From: Acidobacteriota bacterium
GTDB lineage: Bacteria > Acidobacteriota > Terriglobia > Bryobacterales > Bryobacteraceae
Direction of reading: 5' to 3'
Length of the DNA: 9,651 bases
Assembly: GCA_023380575.1 (NCBI GenBank)
Contig: JAMCRM010000236.1
Coordinates: 420-10,070 of the forward strand
Made by a program: the position numbers and the translations under genes. Shown piece by piece: positions 1-8,896 of this stretch. The first letter of the stretch is position 1, and each line of letters begins with the position of its first letter. Below the pieces are notes generated by a model. It was not told where the DNA came from. It did no database searches and saw nothing but the letters and a program-made list of their open reading frames with translations.

Positions 1-564
1 TGGGACGCCATCAGCCTGATCGATGGCGCCACCGTCTCGGCCGTGCAGGACCGTGGGGGACTGGCGGCCATCGCCATCTCGCACCCGCATTTCTACGCCG
101 CCATGGTGGAGTGGAGCCGCGCCTTCGGGGGCGTGCCCATCTACCTCCACGCCGACGACCGCCGCTGGGTGATGCATGAGGATCCCGCCATCGCGTACTG
201 GAGCGGAGAAACGCATTCGGTGGGGCGCGGGCTGACGCTGGTGCGCTGCGGCGGCCATTTTGCCGGCAGCAGCGTGCTCTATTGGGCGGCGGGCGCGAAA
301 GGCAAGGGCGCGCTGCTGGTGGGGGACACTCTTCAGGTGACCCAGGACCGGCGCTGGGTCAGCTTCGTGTACAGCTACCCGAATTTCATCCCGGTGAACG
401 CGCAAACCGCCCGCCACATCGTGCAGGCCGTGGAACCGTACCGCTTCGAGCAGATCTACGGCGGCTGGTTCGGGCGCAATATCCCGGCCGGCGCAAAGCC
501 TGCGCTGGCGCGCTCCCTGGACCGCTATCTGGAAGCAATCGGGGCTCTTACGTTCCAGGCCTGA
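1..564 (+). CDS. MBL-fold metallo-hydrolase, 5'-truncated by window edge
   Basis: The frame is open from base 1 to the TGA at 562-564, so the gene starts upstream and 187 residues are visible. A GTG at 43 is only an internal codon, because sensible protein sequence precedes it. Metallo-beta-lactamase-fold signs are a HPHFY segment (visible residues 28-32) in the place of the usual HxHxDH metal motif, a GGHFAG (84-89) supplying the next histidine, and a hydrophobic strand ending in GDT (108-110) as the bridging-aspartate motif. The Asp-His half of HxHxDH is absent: the residues there are FYAAM. Metal binding may therefore differ from classical hydrolases. The substrate cannot be told. It ends 37 nt before rimO on the same strand and could be co-transcribed with it. 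The fold is fairly sure, the activity unknown. Confidence 0.75.
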   Translation, partial: WDAISLIDGATVSAVQDRGGLAAIAISHPHFYAAMVEWSRAFGGVPIYLHADDRRWVMHEDPAIAYWSGETHSVGRGLTLVRCGGHFAGSSVLYWAAGAKGKGALLVGDTLQVTQDRRWVSFVYSYPNFIPVNAQTARHIVQAVEPYRFEQIYGGWFGRNIPAGAKPALARSLDRYLEAIGALTFQA

Positions 565-601
565 AGGGCCGCTGTGCTATCCTGACAGTGGTAGACACGC
601 C

Positions 602-2028
<1,427 letters not shown>

Positions 2029-2032
<4 letters not shown>

Positions 2033-2205
2033 AGTGTCCTATCTGCAGGAAAAAAGATGTCGCTCCGGGCGATCCGGAATTCCCCTTCTGCAGCGAGCGC
2101 TGCCGTATCATCGACCTGGGGAACTGGGCATCCGGCAAGTACGTCATTTCCACCCCCATCCAGCAGTCCGATAAGGAAACGAAAACGGAAGAAGATGAGG
2201 AATAG
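2029..2205 (+). CDS. yacG: YacG, zinc-binding DNA gyrase inhibitor
   Basis: Small zinc protein of 58 residues (E. coli YacG has 65). In E. coli the family binds GyrB and inhibits gyrase. The four zinc ligands are visible: Cys3 and Cys6 in MKCPICRKK, Cys21 and Cys25 in FPFCSERCR. They are followed by the typical IDLGNWASGKYVI segment (residues 28-40) and a charged, Glu/Lys-rich tail. The ATG at 2029 overlaps the rimO TGA as ATGA. The bases before it are almost pure C and T, with no Shine-Dalgarno sequence, so translation probably depends on ribosomes finishing rimO. Its 3' end overlaps pgpA by 11 nt. A longer in-frame reading from further upstream exists but lies inside rimO and lacks family homology. 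Confidence 0.93.
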
Positions 2206-2662
2206 GCTGGCAGAGCCCATCGCCACGTGGTTTGGATGCGGCTACTCTCCGGCGGCGCCCGGCACGGTGGGATCGGCGGCGGCAGTGGCCATTGCATGGG
2301 CGCTACTGCGGTATGCCGGCTGGCGTCCGCTGTGGTTCGCCGGACTGGCGGTGGCGGTCTCGCTGCCGGGGATATGGGCCGCCAGCGAGACGGCGCGTCA
2401 ACGCAAAATCGAAGATCCCGGTCTGGTGGTGGTAGACGAGGTGGTGGGACAGTGGTTGGCCCTGGCCGGAGCGGCCACCCTGAACTGGAAAACGCTGGCG
2501 GCAGGTTTCCTGCTGTTTCGTCTCTTCGACATCTGGAAGCCGTGGCCGGTACGGCAGATGGAAAGGCTGCCCGGAGGCACGGGGATCGTCGCCGACGATC
2601 TCATGGCCGGGCTCTACGCGGCACTTGTGTTATTTCTGATGGGGTGCTTCAATCTTTATTGA
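2195..2662 (+). CDS. pgpA: Phosphatidylglycerophosphatase A
   Basis: Inner-membrane phosphatase that removes phosphate from phosphatidylglycerophosphate to give phosphatidylglycerol. The 155 residues carry the family motifs in order: GCGYSPAAPGTVGS (residues 14-27), DPGLVVVDEVVGQW in the middle, then FRLFDIWKPWPV and GIVADDLMAG near the C-terminus. The acidic residues in the DEVVG and DDLMAG motifs fit a metal-dependent phosphatase. Hydrophobic stretches lie after the first motif, around the DEVVG motif, and at the C-terminus. The ATG at 2195 is preceded by GGAAGAAG and lies within the end of yacG, indicating translational coupling. The next gene follows after 2 nt. Confidence 0.93.
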   Translation: MRNRLAEPIATWFGCGYSPAAPGTVGSAAAVAIAWALLRYAGWRPLWFAGLAVAVSLPGIWAASETARQRKIEDPGLVVVDEVVGQWLALAGAATLNWKTLAAGFLLFRLFDIWKPWPVRQMERLPGGTGIVADDLMAGLYAALVLFLMGCFNLY

Positions 2663-2664
2663 CT

Positions 2665-3705
2665 ATGGCGATGCGGAAATCATCCGACGGACGGCCGCAA
2701 ATTGTGCAAGTTACACCCGTGGCGGCCATTGCCGGAGGTGAGTTTCAGATCCGTGGCAAAGGATTTCAAAAAGCGGAGCGGCCCCGCGCCAGCATCGGGG
2801 ACGTCAGCGCCCCCGTGGTGATCGGCTCGGATTCCTTCATGGTGGTGCGCGTACCCGAAGGCGCTTCGGCCGGAGAACTGGTGGTGGAAAGCGGCGATCT
2901 GGCCAGCGAAACCTGGACCTGCGACGTAGGCCTTCCCGTCGCGGATAACCTGCATCCCGTGGCCAATCCCGCCGTAGATAGCATGGGCAACATCTTCACC
3001 ACCTTCAGCGGTTCGCGCGGCCAGAAGGTCCCCGTAGCTGTTTACAAGATCGACTTGAATTTCAACATCAAGCCGTTCCTGAACGACCTCATGAACGCCA
3101 CGGGCCTGGCGTTCGACCGGGAAGGAACTCTGTACGTGTCCAGCCGTTTCGACGGGATCGTCTACGAAGTTTCCCCCACCGGCAACATGCAGGTGTACGT
3201 GGAAGGCATGGGGATTGCCACGGGCATGGCGTTTGACGGCGAAGAGAACCTGTATGTGGGCGACCGCGGCAGCAGCGGCACGGGCACCATATTCAAAATC
3301 GCCCGCAACAAGCAGATTTTCGTGTTCGCCACGCTGGAACCCTCCATCGCGGCCTATCATCTGGCGTTCGGTCCGGACGGCTATCTCTACGTCACGGGAC
3401 CTACCACCTCCAGCTTCGACTCGGTCTATCGCGTCTCCCACGCCGGCGAAGTGGAGGTCTTCTATCGCGGCCTGGGGCGGCCGCAGGGCATGGCTTTCGA
3501 CGAAGAGGGCCGGCTCTACGTGGCGGCGTCCATGGCCGGGCGCAAGGGCGTGGTGCGCATCACGCCGGACCGGGAGGCGGAATTGTTCCTTTCCGGGCCG
3601 GGCATTGTGGGGCTTGCCTTCACCCCCTCGCGCTCCCTGGTGGTGGCTACCACCAACGCGCTCTACCGCGTGGACGTGGGAATCAAAGGTCTTCCTCTTT
3701 TCTAA
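2665..3705 (+). CDS. IPT/TIG domain plus six-bladed NHL/SMP-30-like beta-propeller protein
   Basis: A 346-residue protein of unknown role. Residues about 12-90 look like an IPT/TIG immunoglobulin-like domain (PQIVQVTPVAAIAGGEF, later FMVVRVPEGASAGELVVESG). Residues about 95-346 form some six repeats around the phrase GxAFDxxGxLYV, for example GLAFDREGTLYV and GMAFDEEGRLYV, as in NHL or SMP-30/gluconolactonase propellers. I see no signal peptide or membrane segment, so it appears cytoplasmic, which is unusual for an IPT-propeller pair. The ATG at 2665 lies 2 nt after pgpA; ATG 2671 and TTG 2659 (a TTGA overlap with the pgpA stop) are alternatives. The frame stays open far upstream, but that part is the shadow of pgpA. 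Cofactor and substrate cannot be assigned, and gluconolactonase activity should not be assumed. Confidence 0.85.
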   Translation: MAMRKSSDGRPQIVQVTPVAAIAGGEFQIRGKGFQKAERPRASIGDVSAPVVIGSDSFMVVRVPEGASAGELVVESGDLASETWTCDVGLPVADNLHPVANPAVDSMGNIFTTFSGSRGQKVPVAVYKIDLNFNIKPFLNDLMNATGLAFDREGTLYVSSRFDGIVYEVSPTGNMQVYVEGMGIATGMAFDGEENLYVGDRGSSGTGTIFKIARNKQIFVFATLEPSIAAYHLAFGPDGYLYVTGPTTSSFDSVYRVSHAGEVEVFYRGLGRPQGMAFDEEGRLYVAASMAGRKGVVRITPDREAELFLSGPGIVGLAFTPSRSLVVATTNALYRVDVGIKGLPLF

Positions 3706-3708
3706 ACC

Positions 3709-4971
3709 GTGAATGCCGAAATTATTGCAGTAGGGTCCGAACTGCTGACACCGCAACGGATCGACACCAATTCACTTTTCCTCACCGAACAACTGAACGG
3801 GCTCGGCGTGGAAGTTACTACTAAATGTGTCGTAGGAGATGACCGGAACCGCCTGGCAGATGCCGTGAGGGGCGCCGTGTCGCGCTCCCCGATCGTGGTG
3901 CTATCGGGGGGACTGGGACCGACCGAGGACGATGTCACGCGGGAAGCCGTGGCGCTGGCGTTCGACCGCAAGCTGGTCTTCCATCCCGAGATCGCCCAAA
4001 TGCTGGAGCAGCGCTTTGCGCAGGCGGGGCGCAAGATGGCCGAGGTCAACAAGCGCCAAGCTTTCATCCTGGAGGGCGCCGAGATCCTGCCCAATGACCG
4101 GGGCACCGCGCCCGGTCAGTGGATCGACGAAGGGGACTCCTCCGTCATGCTGCTGCCAGGGCCGCCGCACGAACTGAAAGCCATGTTCCTGCGGCAGTGC
4201 CTGGGGCGCCTGGAGCGCCGCGTGCCGAAACAGGCCATCCATACCCTGGTGCTGCGGGTGGCGGGGATGGCGGAGAGCGACCTCGACCAGCTCATTTCCC
4301 CGGTTTACAAAAAGTACGACAACCCGGCGACCACCATCCTGGCGGCGGCCGGGGACATCCAGATCCACTTGCGGGCGCACTCGGCGACCGAAGCGGAAGC
4401 CGCCGCGCTGGTGGCGGAGGTGGCCGGTCCCATCAGCCTGCTGGTGGGGGATCGCATCTACTCGCGCAACGGCGATCCGCTGGAAGTAGTAGTGGGAGAC
4501 CTGCTAAAACGCCAGCACGCTACCGTGGCGGTGGCCGAAAGCTGCACCGGAGGGTTGCTGGGCGAGCGCCTCACTTCCGTGGCGGGCAGTTCGGAGTACT
4601 TCGTGGGCGGGTTTATCACCTATACCAACGCCATGAAACGGGAATGGCTGGGAGTGAGCGAACAGACCCTGGAAGAATTCGGACCGGTGAGCCGTGAAAC
4701 CGCCGAAGCCATGGCGGTAGGGGCGCGGCGGCGCACCAACGCGACCTATGCGCTGGCCATCACGGGCCTTGCGGGTCCGGATGGCGGCACCGCAACGGCT
4801 CCGGTGGGCACGGTGTATGTGGCGGTTGCGGACCTGGCCGGCTGCGACGTGAAGCACCGGGTGATGCTGGGGGACCGCAATCGCGTGCGCTCCTTCGCCG
4901 CGCAAATGGCGCTGGACGTCCTGCGCCGGAGAGTTTTGTGGGGCGGCGCGCTGTCCGGCCCCACTGTTTAG
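3709..4971 (+). CDS. cinA: CinA: molybdopterin-binding-like domain plus nicotinamide-nucleotide amidase
   Basis: Full-length two-domain CinA of 420 residues. The N-terminal COG1058 domain has EIIAVGSELLTP at the start, DTNS shortly after, GGLGPTEDDVT (residues 67-77) and LPGPPHE (149-155). The C-terminal amidase domain starts near residue 260 and shows VAVAESCTGGLLGERLT with Ser278 and Cys279, then VAGSSEYFVGGFITY and GLAGPDGGTATAPVGTVYVA. The family deamidates NMN to nicotinate mononucleotide in NAD salvage; the first domain has ADP-ribose pyrophosphatase activity in some members. The name comes from competence-inducible operons, and competence genes are not seen here. The GTG start at 3709 fits the family N-terminus; the nearest SD-like AAAGG is too distant to be convincing, so coupling to the preceding gene (3-nt gap) is likely. 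It is the last gene of the run. Confidence 0.95.
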   Translation: MNAEIIAVGSELLTPQRIDTNSLFLTEQLNGLGVEVTTKCVVGDDRNRLADAVRGAVSRSPIVVLSGGLGPTEDDVTREAVALAFDRKLVFHPEIAQMLEQRFAQAGRKMAEVNKRQAFILEGAEILPNDRGTAPGQWIDEGDSSVMLLPGPPHELKAMFLRQCLGRLERRVPKQAIHTLVLRVAGMAESDLDQLISPVYKKYDNPATTILAAAGDIQIHLRAHSATEAEAAALVAEVAGPISLLVGDRIYSRNGDPLEVVVGDLLKRQHATVAVAESCTGGLLGERLTSVAGSSEYFVGGFITYTNAMKREWLGVSEQTLEEFGPVSRETAEAMAVGARRRTNATYALAITGLAGPDGGTATAPVGTVYVAVADLAGCDVKHRVMLGDRNRVRSFAAQMALDVLRRRVLWGGALSGPTV

Positions 4972-4974
4972 AAC

Positions 4975-5244
4975 TTAATTACAGCGGTACCGCCGCCACA
5001 GGACCAGACCGCAGAGTCCGCTCCCCAGCAGCAGCATCGAAATCGGCTCGGGAACCGTCGGGTCCGTCAACGAATCCATGGCGAAATTGACATACTGGCT
5101 GCCCTGTGCGGCGTTCGTGTTGCTGAACCAAAAGTACATCGGGTCGGCTGCATTCGTGACGAGGTCCGTATTCAGGCGCGCAGGCGGGGTGCTGGTTGAG
5201 GTCAGCAAGGCCGGGGTTTCACCCGGAGCCACCTTCTGCGCCAA
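4975..5244 (-). pseudogene. PEP-CTERM sorting-domain fragment, probable remnant of an exported protein
   Basis: The reading frame ends in a textbook PEP-CTERM tail: VPEP (residues 64-67), a hydrophobic segment (68-83), then RRYR. Such tails mark exported proteins for processing by exosortase and normally accompany an N-terminal signal peptide. Here the frame is only 89 codons from a TTG at 5244 (GTG at 5232 is another option). It is open only to 5295 before an in-frame stop, and none of the extra upstream codons encodes a signal peptide. The first ATG is at codon 36. The upstream border lies against the polA 3' end (stop at 5277). I infer the C-terminal end of a larger gene whose front was lost, perhaps by deletion next to polA. 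This fragment and cinA fill the 305 bases between cinA and polA. A short expressed gene is possible but less likely. Confidence 0.6.
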
Positions 5245-5276
5245 TACGGGTGGGACTACGACCCCGGGTGGATTTC

Positions 5277-7856
5277 CTACTTCGCGTCGCGCCAGTTATA
5301 GCCCACGCCGATATCGGCCACCAGGGGCACCTCCAGCCGATGCACCTGTTCCATTTCCTGCTTCACCATGGCGGCCAGGGCGGGCACCTCTTCGGGCGGA
5401 GCTTCGAAAACGAGTTCGTCATGGACCTGCAGGAGCATGGCGCCATCATAGCCGCCCAGTTCGCGCTGGATACGCACCATGGCCAGTTTGACCAGGTCCG
5501 CGGCGGTCCCCTGCAGCGGCGAATTCACCGCCGTGCGCTCGGCAAAGCCGCGCGCGTTGGGATTTCGCGAGTTGATATCCGGGATAGGACGCTCGCGGCC
5601 AAACAGCGTTCGCGTTACCCCCGTACGGCGTACTTCGGCAATAGTGGCGTCAATAAAACGCTTCACGCCGGCATAGCGCTCGAAATAATTACGAATGTAG
5701 TTTTGAGCTTCGCTCTGGGGAATTCCCAGTTGCGCCGACAGGCCGAAGGGGCTGATTCCATAGACGATTCCGAAGTTGACGGCCTTGGCGCTGCGGCGCG
5801 CTTCGGGCGTGACCAGCAGGGGCGGGATGCCCAGCACCTCGGCGGCGGTGCGGGTGTGAATGTCTTCGCCGTTGCGGAAAGCCTCCACTAGCACGGCATC
5901 CTTGGACATGTGGGCCAGCAGCCGCAGTTCGATCTGGGAGTAGTCCGCCACTACCAGTTTCCAGCCCGCGCGCGGAACGAAAGCGGCGCGGATCTCGCGC
6001 CCGAGTTCGGTGCGGATGGGAATGTTCTGCAGGTTGGGATTGGAGGAAGACAGGCGGCCCGTCGCGGCGCCGGTCTGGTTGAAGCTGGTGTGGAGCCGGC
6101 CATCGGCCGGGTCGATGAGGGCCGGCAGAGCATCCACATAAGTCCCTTTCAGCTTGGTAAGCTGCCGGTACTCCAGCACCTTGGCAACAATCACATGCTC
6201 CGCCGCCAGTTCCTCCAGCACATCCGCGGCGGTGGAGACCACCTTCCCCTTGCCGTACTTGACCGGAGCGGGAAGCTTCAGATCCTCGAAAAGCACGCGG
6301 CCGAGCTGTTGGGGGGAACTGATATTGAACGGCCTGCCCGCCAGCGCGTGAATGTCGGCGGTGAGCCGGGCAATATCGCGCTCCATCAGTTCCGACAAGC
6401 GTCGTAATTCAACCGGATCGATGCGGATGCCAGTCTCTTCCATGCAGGCCAGCACGGCCGCCAGGGGGAGTTCGATCTCATCATAAAGCCGCCGCAATCC
6501 GCGCTCGTCGATGGCCGGGTAGAGGTGGGACCACAACTCCAGCGCGGCGTCGGCGTGCTGTTCGGCGGCGGCGCCGAGCTTGCGGTCGAAGCGGCGCACG
6601 GTCTGCTCGGCGAGCGTGCAGCCGGAAGGGTCCGCATCCAGCAGGAACGCGTAGAGCATCACGTCGTGAGCGAAGCCGGCAGCCTTGAAGCCCAACTTGT
6701 GGAGGGTCATCAGCGCGGATTTCACGTCGCAGGCGATCTTGGGCCGCTGGGCGTCTTCTAGCAGGCAGCGGAGGCGTTCGATGAGCGGCCCGGTGAAGGC
6801 GCGAGCCTCGCCGGGCTCCCACGCCAAGGCGATGGCGTCCAACGGAAATTCACCCTCCCCGGAACGCGAGATGGCCACCGCCACGGGCGCATCCGGAGGG
6901 ATGGCAGCGAGCCATGCGTCCACCGCCTCGGGGCTTGAAAAAGCCTGGTAATCTCGTTGGCGGGTGTCCTCGGCGGGCCCCAGTTCGCGGATCAGGCTGT
7001 GAAATTCCAGCTCTTTGTAGACGGAACGAAGGGCGTCCACGTCGGCTTCGCGGGCGCGCAGGTCTTCCAGGGCAAATTCAACGGGAATGGTGCAATCGAG
7101 CAGGGCGAGGCGTTTGCTCATGCGGATCCGTTCGGCGTTGTTCTGCAGGCTCTCCCGGTACATCTTGCGTTCGACTTCGGCGGCGCGCTCGAGGGCGGCT
7201 TCCACGGAGCCGAAGCGCTCGATCAACTGAATGGCGCCCTTATCCCCGATGCCCGGCGCGCCGGGGATGTTGTCGATGGCGTCGCCCTTAAGGGCCAACA
7301 GGTCGGCCACGTTTTCCGGCGGCACGCCCATGAAGTCCTTGACCTTGGCGGGGTCGTAGAGCAGGTCTTCTTTGACGGGATCGAGCATGGAAATGTGGGG
7401 CGTGACCAGTTGCAGCATGTCTTTGTCGCTCGAAACGATGACGATTTCCATGCCGGAGGCTTCGGCGCGGCGGGCGATGGCGCCGATGACGTCATCCGCC
7501 TCGAAACCCGGGTATTCGAGAATGGGAATGCGCATGGCTTCCAGGATGCGGCGCACGTGGGGGATCTGCTCGCCCAGGTCGGGCGGCATTTCCGCCCGGT
7601 TGGCCTTGTATTCGGCAAACTCCTCCATGCGGTTCACCGGAGCTCCGCTTTCAAACACGGCGGCGATGAACTCGGGCTTGTGGGCCTTGGCGAGCCGGCG
7701 CAGCATGTTGTTGAAAATGTAGACCGCCTCGGTGGACAGGCCCGTGGAGGTGCGCATGGGCGGAGCACCGGAGCGGGCGCGGGCATGATAGGCGCGGAAG
7801 ATAAAGCCGAAGGAATCGATGAGAAACAGTTTGGGAGCAGGCACTGGCCTCATCAT
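5277..7856 (-). CDS. polA: DNA polymerase I with degenerate proofreading domain
   Basis: About 859 residues. The 5'-nuclease domain (residues 1 to about 270) shows KLFLIDSFGFIFRAYHA, FEADDVIGAIA, SSDKDMLQL and GDAIDNIPGAPGIGDKGA. The central 3'-5' exonuclease region (about 300-470) is recognisable but inactive-looking: Ile-Ser-Arg (329-331) sits where Asp-Thr-Glu is expected, and CDVKSAL (376-382) replaces the NxxxD motif. The polymerase domain is intact: motif A DYSQIELR with Asp638, motif B RRSAKAVNFGIVYG with Lys691 and Phe695, and motif C QVHDELV with Asp813. It fills gaps and removes RNA primers in repair and lagging-strand synthesis. Two adjacent ATGs (7856, 7853) precede the family N-terminus. 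An in-frame ATG at 7925 would add 23 residues without homology. No strong ribosome-binding site helps to decide. Confidence 0.95.
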   Translation of the reverse strand: MMRPVPAPKLFLIDSFGFIFRAYHARARSGAPPMRTSTGLSTEAVYIFNNMLRRLAKAHKPEFIAAVFESGAPVNRMEEFAEYKANRAEMPPDLGEQIPHVRRILEAMRIPILEYPGFEADDVIGAIARRAEASGMEIVIVSSDKDMLQLVTPHISMLDPVKEDLLYDPAKVKDFMGVPPENVADLLALKGDAIDNIPGAPGIGDKGAIQLIERFGSVEAALERAAEVERKMYRESLQNNAERIRMSKRLALLDCTIPVEFALEDLRAREADVDALRSVYKELEFHSLIRELGPAEDTRQRDYQAFSSPEAVDAWLAAIPPDAPVAVAISRSGEGEFPLDAIALAWEPGEARAFTGPLIERLRCLLEDAQRPKIACDVKSALMTLHKLGFKAAGFAHDVMLYAFLLDADPSGCTLAEQTVRRFDRKLGAAAEQHADAALELWSHLYPAIDERGLRRLYDEIELPLAAVLACMEETGIRIDPVELRRLSELMERDIARLTADIHALAGRPFNISSPQQLGRVLFEDLKLPAPVKYGKGKVVSTAADVLEELAAEHVIVAKVLEYRQLTKLKGTYVDALPALIDPADGRLHTSFNQTGAATGRLSSSNPNLQNIPIRTELGREIRAAFVPRAGWKLVVADYSQIELRLLAHMSKDAVLVEAFRNGEDIHTRTAAEVLGIPPLLVTPEARRSAKAVNFGIVYGISPFGLSAQLGIPQSEAQNYIRNYFERYAGVKRFIDATIAEVRRTGVTRTLFGRERPIPDINSRNPNARGFAERTAVNSPLQGTAADLVKLAMVRIQRELGGYDGAMLLQVHDELVFEAPPEEVPALAAMVKQEMEQVHRLEVPLVADIGVGYNWRDAK

Positions 7857-7997
7857 ACAAAAGAGCACGGCAGGGTGGGGTGTTTGCGCTACAGCGTTGC
7901 CCCTGGTGTTGCGGAAAAGCCACATTCTGCAGAATTAACATCCTTTATTGTGTGTGAGTTAGCGTTGGATTGAAGATTGCACGAGGATTTTCCGAGA
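7857..7997. promoter_or_regulatory. Divergent polA/lpxC intergenic region
   Basis: This 141-bp spacer separates two divergent genes, so both promoters should lie here or inside the gene starts. Its lpxC half is more AT-rich than the genes around it (about 7925-7980). For lpxC, TTGCGG (7909-7914) followed after 18 bp by AATTAA (7933-7938) is a weak sigma-70-like candidate, and GAGGA at 7983-7987 lies 10 nt before the lpxC ATG as a reasonable ribosome-binding site. I could not pick a convincing polA promoter on the minus strand. If polA starts at 7925 the spacer shrinks to 72 bp. The region's role is inferred from gene layout. Confidence 0.35.
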
Positions 7998-8888
7998 ATG
8001 CAATTCGAAACCACCGTTCAACGCCCGGTCGAGACGCGGGGCGTGGGACTCCACAGTGGCGTACCGGTTTCCATACGGATTTTACCGGCACCCGTGTCCA
8101 CGGGAATCGTCTTTGTGCGGACGGACCTGGACCGCTTCGAGGTCCCGGCAAGCTGGCGCCATGTGGCGCGCGTAAGCTACGCCACCAGCCTGATGCGGCA
8201 GGGCGTCCTGATCTCCACCACGGAGCACCTGCTGAGCGTGTTCTATAGCATGGGGATCGATAACGCCTACGTGGAGATCGACAACCTGGAAGTGCCCATT
8301 CTGGACGGCAGCGGCGGTCCCTTTGTGGACCTGATCCGGGAAGCCGGAATCCGGCAGTACCGGCGCAAGCGCCGATACCTGCGCGTGCGGCGCCCGGTCA
8401 TGGTGGAAGATAAAGGCAAGCGCATCTCGATTCTGCCCGCGGACAGTTTTCGCCTGACCTGTGAAATCGATTTCCAACACCCGCTGGTGGGCAAACAGGG
8501 CGTTGAGTTGGAGGTTACCCCGGAGCGCTACGCGGCCGAAATCGCCCCGGCGCGGACGTTCGGCTTCGAATACGAACTGGACCAGATGCGCAACATGGGG
8601 CTAATCCGCGGAGCATCCCTGGAAAATGCGGTGTGCTTCACGCGGGACGGCGTGCTAAATGAGGAAGGGATGCGCTTTCCGGACGAGTGCTGCCGGCACA
8701 AGGCGCTGGACCTGATCGGGGACCTAGCGCTGTTGGGCCGTCCGCTGCTGGGGCATGTCATCGCGGAGCGGGCGGGCCACGCCATGCACGCGGCCCTGGT
8801 AGCGCGCATCATGTCGGACCCGACGCTTTACGAAACCCTAACTTTCGAGCAGTTGGCTTCGCGGGTGGCGGAAAGCCTAGTGGGCTGA
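7998..8888 (+). CDS. lpxC: UDP-3-O-acyl-N-acetylglucosamine deacetylase LpxC
   Basis: Zinc-dependent cytoplasmic deacetylase, the committed step of lipid A synthesis. The 296 residues span the whole family. The N-terminus has the TRGVGLHSG segment, followed by STTEHLLS with the catalytic Glu76 and zinc ligand His77, ILDGSGGPFVDLI, and RTFGFEYE. Next come HKALDLIGDLALLGRP with zinc ligands His234 and Asp238, and AGHAMHAAL with the catalytic His261. These spacings match Aquifex LpxC (His79, His238, Asp242, His265). The ATG at 7998 is preferred to the upstream start at 7977 because homology begins there and GAGGA lies 10 nt upstream. It stands alone, not in the mur/fts cluster where proteobacterial lpxC is found. 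Its stop lies 8 nt from the stop of the convergent gene, with no terminator hairpin visible between them. Confidence 0.96.
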   Translation: MQFETTVQRPVETRGVGLHSGVPVSIRILPAPVSTGIVFVRTDLDRFEVPASWRHVARVSYATSLMRQGVLISTTEHLLSVFYSMGIDNAYVEIDNLEVPILDGSGGPFVDLIREAGIRQYRRKRRYLRVRRPVMVEDKGKRISILPADSFRLTCEIDFQHPLVGKQGVELEVTPERYAAEIAPARTFGFEYELDQMRNMGLIRGASLENAVCFTRDGVLNEEGMRFPDECCRHKALDLIGDLALLGRPLLGHVIAERAGHAMHAALVARIMSDPTLYETLTFEQLASRVAESLVG

Positions 8889-8896
8889 GCGGGCGC

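Noticed and set aside
552..580. A possible terminator hairpin between the MBL-fold gene and rimO
   Set aside because: GGCC arms around TGAAG give only a 4-bp self-complementary stem with no T-tract.
2227..2664. An N-terminal extension of the propeller gene through the pgpA region
   Set aside because: That part reads as Gly/Arg-rich shadow sequence of pgpA in another frame; the protein-like sequence begins only at about 2665.
2680..3756. A 358-codon open frame on the minus strand opposite the propeller gene
   Set aside because: It is a GC-rich antisense shadow: the composition is Gly/His/Arg/Val-heavy with no domain, while the plus strand has clear NHL repeats and tight operon spacing.
3709..4971. 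CinA as a sign of a natural-competence locus
   Set aside because: The family is mainly a nucleotide/NMN salvage enzyme, and no com, rec or pilus genes lie nearby.
6957..7973. A 338-codon open frame on the plus strand opposite polA
   Set aside because: Antisense to the conserved 5'-nuclease domain of polA, with low-complexity Phe/Gly/His/Val composition and no motif.
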